Source: Cloeon dipterum (lineage: Eukaryota; Arthropoda; Insecta; Ephemeroptera; Baetidae). From it: DNA of 64,000 nucleotides. Shown piece after piece: positions 60,101-64,000 of the stretch; the first letter of the stretch is position 1, and every line of letters starts with the position of its first letter. Below the pieces are notes generated by a model. It made no database searches. It had not been told where the DNA came from and saw only the letters and a list, made by a program, of their open reading frames with translations. A program made the translations under genes and the position numbers. The stretch covers positions 8,432,001 to 8,496,000 of the forward strand of contig NC_088788.1 in assembly GCF_949628265.1 (NCBI RefSeq), written 5' to 3'.

Positions 60101-61632
60101 GATTGGCAAATAAAATTTTTTGAATTTTTACAACCAAACAACTCTTACCGCAATGAAAATAAGCTTGAGCGTCTTGGATAGTAACGGATTGTTATTTAAT
60201 TGGTAGTAAACGTCAGAAATTTCCACAGACTCTTTGTGATGCGTATGAACTATTCCGTTTTTGCCCCCATGCGTAGAAATAAAGACGAAGAACAACTCCG
60301 GAGATTGGTCTTCTGCAGAACGAAATTATAAATTAATGTTCCTTTAATCCGTGTGAAAGATCTTGAAAACTTACCAAGCAGCCGGAATTTCTGCCTAATT
60401 TTATCTTTTTTGGATAAATAAGCCAATATGTCTTGCAAAGGCTCTGACGTTACGTAAAGTCCTACTTTTAAGCCGCTAAATGCACCCATTATCTGCTTTT
60501 TGTCTGCCTCAACCGCAGCTGTTCGCTCTTTATCGGGAACATTCGAATACGAATAGTTGATCAACAGCACACACGCCGTCCTGTAAAAGATTTTATTATT
60601 AAAAAATAATTCTGAATTATATTAAAAGAGGGGCAACAATATTCAATTGAATCATGTACGATCTAAAGCATAAAACATTTTTCTAGGAGTTAAAATGATC
60701 ACTCGTTACAATTAATAATTGTAATTGACGCAATGGCCGTATTGGCTAAAACACGTAAATTGTGTAAAATCACGTTCGTAAACGATGACGTAATGAATTG
60801 CGCAATAAAAGCATTGTTTTTCTTTGGCTTCTAAATTTTACAATTAAAATTTAAAATATTTTTAGCATATTTAGAACTCTCTGCTCGCGTCGTATTTTTT
60901 TCGATTGAGTCAGTTACACTTCCTAATTAAAAAAACTATGCAACTCCATAATTTCACCTTTAGCTTAAGACGCAAAAAAATGTTTTAGATTAATGCCAAA
61001 AAACTCATGAGTTTGGATATAGAATAAAATAAAAATATGAAAAATATAAAGAATATTATTATGATGACAACGTTTTTTTTTTCCAATATAATACCGATGT
61101 TTCTATGACAAAAATGGTAATAAATAGCTCTCTTTTTTTTGAATTTTCTAAAATCCTCATTAAAAATGAAAAACCTAGGTTTGAAAGTAAAAAAATGCTT
61201 TTAAAGACTGAAGGACTCTATTTCGCTACATTTGATGTCCAACTTAACTGTCTCGATGTACTCACAAACCATGTAAATAAAATAAAACAAAAATAAAGTA
61301 TTTTGTTCATAAAGTCGGACTGGACACTGGACACAGTCAAGAATTTGGCCCGAAAACCATTATCTGAAATTTATAGCCCTTCATTTTTTTAAATAAAATA
61401 TATATAACGGATTTTAACCTAACTTTAATCAATGGTTTGCAAATCTTAAGATACAATGGGGAGTTTTTTATCTTTAAAAATCGTAAAAAAACAAAAGGTA
61501 TTTAAAAAGGTAAGTTTTAACAGCTTACCGCACAACTTTAGACTCGTCTCCGTCCCAGTAGCCAATGGATCTCACTTTCTTATTATTCGGAGGAATCAGT
61601 ACAGTTCCAGCTTCATTCAGTTTAGTCTGCAT
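57164..61632 (-). CDS. Caspase / pseudocaspase / NACHT-like NTPase fusion protein, 900 residues, 9 exons
   Basis: Exons in order: 61529-61632, 60375-60580, 60149-60312, 59882-60098, 59619-59826, 59336-59553, 59042-59280, 58911-58986, 57164-58434. They total 2703 nt in continuous frame with GT-AG introns. Domain 1 (about 36-300) is a full caspase unit. It has the start strand ACVLLINYSY with Arg54, His118 in FISTHGG, Cys160 in IAACRG, and a small-subunit region with LRNSEGTHLIQAFC. Domain 2 (about 330-530) repeats this fold, but the His site reads CIVAPIYY and the Cys site FVFLHADDRE, so it should be inactive. Domain 3 has Walker A AESGSGKS (584-591), Walker B FIILDGFE (652-659) and a sensor-like LLILTRPG (683-690), as in NACHT/STAND NTPases. 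No CARD, DED or C-terminal sensor repeats are visible. The ATG at 61632 is the first after an in-frame TGA. Probably an immune or cell-death protein (inference). Confidence 0.85.
58435..58910 (-). other. Intron of the caspase-NTPase gene
   Basis: A 476-bp intron between exon 58911-58986 and the long last exon. It is one of only two long introns in this gene. A loosely mirrored pair (near 58540 and 58735, around GATGGCGTC and GACGCCATT) hints at an old foldback insertion, but the match is weak. Confidence 0.55.
60581..61528 (-). other. First intron of the caspase-NTPase gene
   Basis: A 948-bp AT-rich intron after the 34-codon first exon. Open frames on the plus strand within it are AT-rich and have no recognisable features. 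Confidence 0.7.
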
Positions 61633-62731
61633 TTTTTGTATTAGGTCTTGTCTGAAGTGGCGCACAAACAAGAATGGGAGAGCCTTCGGCCGTCACGGTT
61701 GCTGTCTAGCTTAACACATAATTTAATATAGGACACGATGACATAATTACGTATATTTAAAGGTGTTCAAATTTCGAAAATTCGGTTGCATGGTTGAAAT
61801 AAAGGCCACGATTAATCGGATATAAAGAAATAATGCAGTTAAATAATTTCCTGTTGCGTATAACATTTTTAATAATAGAAATTTATTGTAATGAGTTTGC
61901 TTTAGTGGGAAACACATTGTTACAAATTCTTCCATTGCTACACATGTTTATTGTTCATAATTCAGATACATGTAAACATTTCAATTTCATTATTTTTGTA
62001 TCACAAGAAAAGTTTTACAGTTGCTTATATTCATTTAATCGTTAGTTCACTTAAAACAAAATTAGCATGGTCAATTATGAGATTCTATTGTTCTGTTAGA
62101 ATATTTTGGTTTACGATGTGGGGCCAAGTTGTCCTGCTGGCCCATAGCAAAAAACAAGAATCTTAAAAACAGAATTAACCGCGTCTAAATCTCTGATCTG
62201 ATTTGGTTGGTTGAAATGCTATTTTGATTAAAATTCATAGAGAGCCTCCCCACAACGCTAACGGGAACTCAAAAACGAATTAAAACCAGTGCTGCAAATA
62301 TAAGCTGCAATAACTTGAAATAAGGGCCAAAAGTCAATTTTCATTTTAGAAGCGTCATAAAATTGTATTTTTATTATTTACAAAATTTTCAATAGTAATT
62401 ATGGATCCAAAATAAGATGTGGTTTTCGTGATATAACTCAAAAGACTATCAATTGGGTGTTTTAACTTATTTTATTTTACAGGAGTTTTCCACGCATAAA
62501 ACGTGCGTGGAACCATAAAATATTGAAAATATATAAATATATCGAGCTCTTTAAATAATATCTGGATCGTTTGCATTCAAAATTTTAGCTTTCTTTTTCA
62601 TCAATCCCAATAGAAGAGGAAATGAGTGAAATCGGATTATTAGAATGCCACGTTCTAATAGAGTTCAATTAATATCAACCGGATTAAAGCGGACACAGCC
62701 TTGTCTTCACTACACACTTTTTCCCATTTTT
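61633..62731 (-). promoter_or_regulatory. Spacer between the MYND-like gene and the caspase-NTPase gene
   Basis: This 1.1 kb holds the 3' end of the upstream MYND-like gene and the promoter and 5'UTR of the caspase-NTPase gene, both on the minus strand. It is mostly AT-rich. A TGA in frame with the caspase ATG lies about 60 bases upstream, supporting that start. No clear promoter motif is seen. Confidence 0.45.
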
Positions 62732-64000
62732 CTAATGTGATGCATCAAACTCGTCATGTTCTTGAGCGTGGTAAGAGTTCATCGCATTATTTCTGCATTC
62801 ATCCGAGCAGAATAAATTTATGTCCACATAAAACTTCTCGTCGCTTGTGCACTTGGAGCACGGATTTTGATGTAAATCTTTATTTAAAGCGCCGCAATGC
62901 CTGCAGTACTCGAAAGGGAAGTACCAATAAGTGTCCCGCTTGGTGTTGTCGATCACCAATTTGTCGAAGCTTCTGTTGCATTCGTTGAATGCGACGTAGT
63001 ACAGAACCGGAGCCTTTTCTCCTGCGAATTTACACGACACCCTCCACTCGTCGTCCAGCATCGGGAGACTTAAAAAATTTCTCAAATACCACATTCTCCC
63101 ACCCTTCAAGTAGTGACTTAAGGCCAAGTCTAACGTGCAAGCAGTTTCCAATTTAGTCGACAGCCTCGGCAATTTTTCCCTGGGAATCAGCCTCATGGTC
63201 AAGTAGAAAGCGAGACTTTGAATTTGGGATTCATTCAGATTTTTAATTTCCTCTTTAGCAATCTCTAAGAGACTCTTGGGGCTCAAGTCGGAAATTTTGA
63301 ACTTTTTCAAACGGTGGGTGTGCGTGAGATCATCCTTAGGCTCTCGATGCAAGCAGTGTTTCACGAGAGCAAGCAGGATATTTGAAGAGGTCGGCAGTTC
63401 TGGGTGAGCGACGTCAATGATTTGGTCAGGGTAGAAGGAAAGGTGGAACAGAACTTTGATCAGGTCGTTCATATCAGCGACTTTGAGAGAGTGAACCGAT
63501 CGCCGGGAGTATTGCAGTTTGAAATACGAGTTTCTAAGAGCTTTCTCGAATTTGAGGAAGAAGTCGAATGTCAACAAGTCAAAGTGGTGGTTGGTCTGCG
63601 ACGAGATTACTGCACTCGGAAAGCACTCGTTACTGCTATTCGTCAGCGTGTTTAAAAGCGAAGATAGTTGAAGACATTTTTCAAAATGCCTCTTGAATGA
63701 TTCGTCTTCGCTGACCGCACAATAAAAGTCATAGATCGTTGACCTGAAGAAGGCCTGGAGCAAAATCGGCGAGGAATAATACCTTTTCACGTACAGATCG
63801 ATATATTGGACATCCAGGACCATTAATAATTCGCTGCGGCGTTCATAAGCAGAAATGAGCTCATGAACGAAGTTTACGTACCATTCCTTCACATTTTGGC
63901 TGATCATCGGTTCATCATCATTTGTATGATTAAATAATTCGAGCAGGGAGGCCACGAAACAGGGCAAAAGGTACTGCGCGAACTGCCAATCGTTGATATC
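62732..64000 (-). CDS. Protein with C-terminal MYND-like zinc finger; N-terminus outside window
   Basis: One uninterrupted frame from the right edge (first residues DINDWQFAQYLLPCF) to TAG at 62732-62734, 422 residues visible. Most of it is helical-looking and unlike any family I recognise. The last 60 residues hold Cys-x2-Cys (YCRHCG), Cys-x2-Cys (PCSKC), FCSDEC (Cys-x3-Cys) and His-x3-His (HAQEH). This is the MYND zinc-finger pattern with the last cysteine replaced by histidine, and the frame ends in DEFDASH shortly after. MYND fingers bind proline-rich partner peptides. No SET domain is visible in this part, although one could lie further upstream. It lies in tandem with the caspase-NTPase gene, but a functional link is not shown. 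Confidence 0.72.
   Translation of the reverse strand, partial: DINDWQFAQYLLPCFVASLLELFNHTNDDEPMISQNVKEWYVNFVHELISAYERRSELLMVLDVQYIDLYVKRYYSSPILLQAFFRSTIYDFYCAVSEDESFKRHFEKCLQLSSLLNTLTNSSNECFPSAVISSQTNHHFDLLTFDFFLKFEKALRNSYFKLQYSRRSVHSLKVADMNDLIKVLFHLSFYPDQIIDVAHPELPTSSNILLALVKHCLHREPKDDLTHTHRLKKFKISDLSPKSLLEIAKEEIKNLNESQIQSLAFYLTMRLIPREKLPRLSTKLETACTLDLALSHYLKGGRMWYLRNFLSLPMLDDEWRVSCKFAGEKAPVLYYVAFNECNRSFDKLVIDNTKRDTYWYFPFEYCRHCGALNKDLHQNPCSKCTSDEKFYVDINLFCSDECRNNAMNSYHAQEHDEFDASH

Noticed and set aside
1..64000. CRISPR arrays, prokaryotic operons, rRNA or tRNA genes
   Set aside because: No regularly spaced direct repeats and no recognisable tRNA or rRNA sequence were found. The intron-rich genes show the DNA is eukaryotic.

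Overview
The window is animal nuclear DNA, most likely from an arthropod and probably an insect. Its genes are multi-exon with GT-AG introns. Introns and spacers are AT-rich, and they contain scattered GC-rich, CpG-dense promoter-like blocks and several miniature inverted-repeat transposons. The proteins (UDP-glycosyltransferase, ABCG half-transporter, FabG-like SDR ending in GRHAMCPR, two-CUB secreted protein) are typical insect families. I cannot name the species. Exon boundaries were built by hand from splice signals and reading-frame continuity.

Left part (1-22.8 kb): the last six exons of a UDP-glycosyltransferase (+, truncated at the left edge) meet tail-to-tail an intact 12-exon ABCG half-transporter gene (-, 720 residues, ATG at 19211, stop at 3945). 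The ABCG 5' end lies head-to-head with a 7-exon short-chain dehydrogenase gene (+, 258 residues, 20799-22831). The 1.6 kb between the two start codons is GC-rich and may be a shared promoter.

Middle part (22.8-55.3 kb): a transposon-rich spacer is followed by a two-CUB-domain secreted or membrane-tethered protein gene (+, start 26008). Its introns are very long, including one of 14.8 kb. It has two phase-compatible candidate last exons (53541-53602 and 55100-55242), each encoding a hydrophobic tail. Three foldback repeat families and a hAT-like element with an intact 8-bp target duplication lie in and around this gene.

Right part (57-64 kb): two minus-strand genes have AT-rich exons, and the first has mostly 50-65 bp introns, unlike the genes to the left. 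The first (57164-61632) gives a continuous 900-residue protein made of an active-looking caspase domain, a second caspase-like domain without its catalytic dyad, and a NACHT/STAND-like P-loop NTPase. I know of no described animal protein with this order, and it is the most unusual item in the window. The second (62732 to the right edge) encodes a protein ending in a MYND-like zinc finger.
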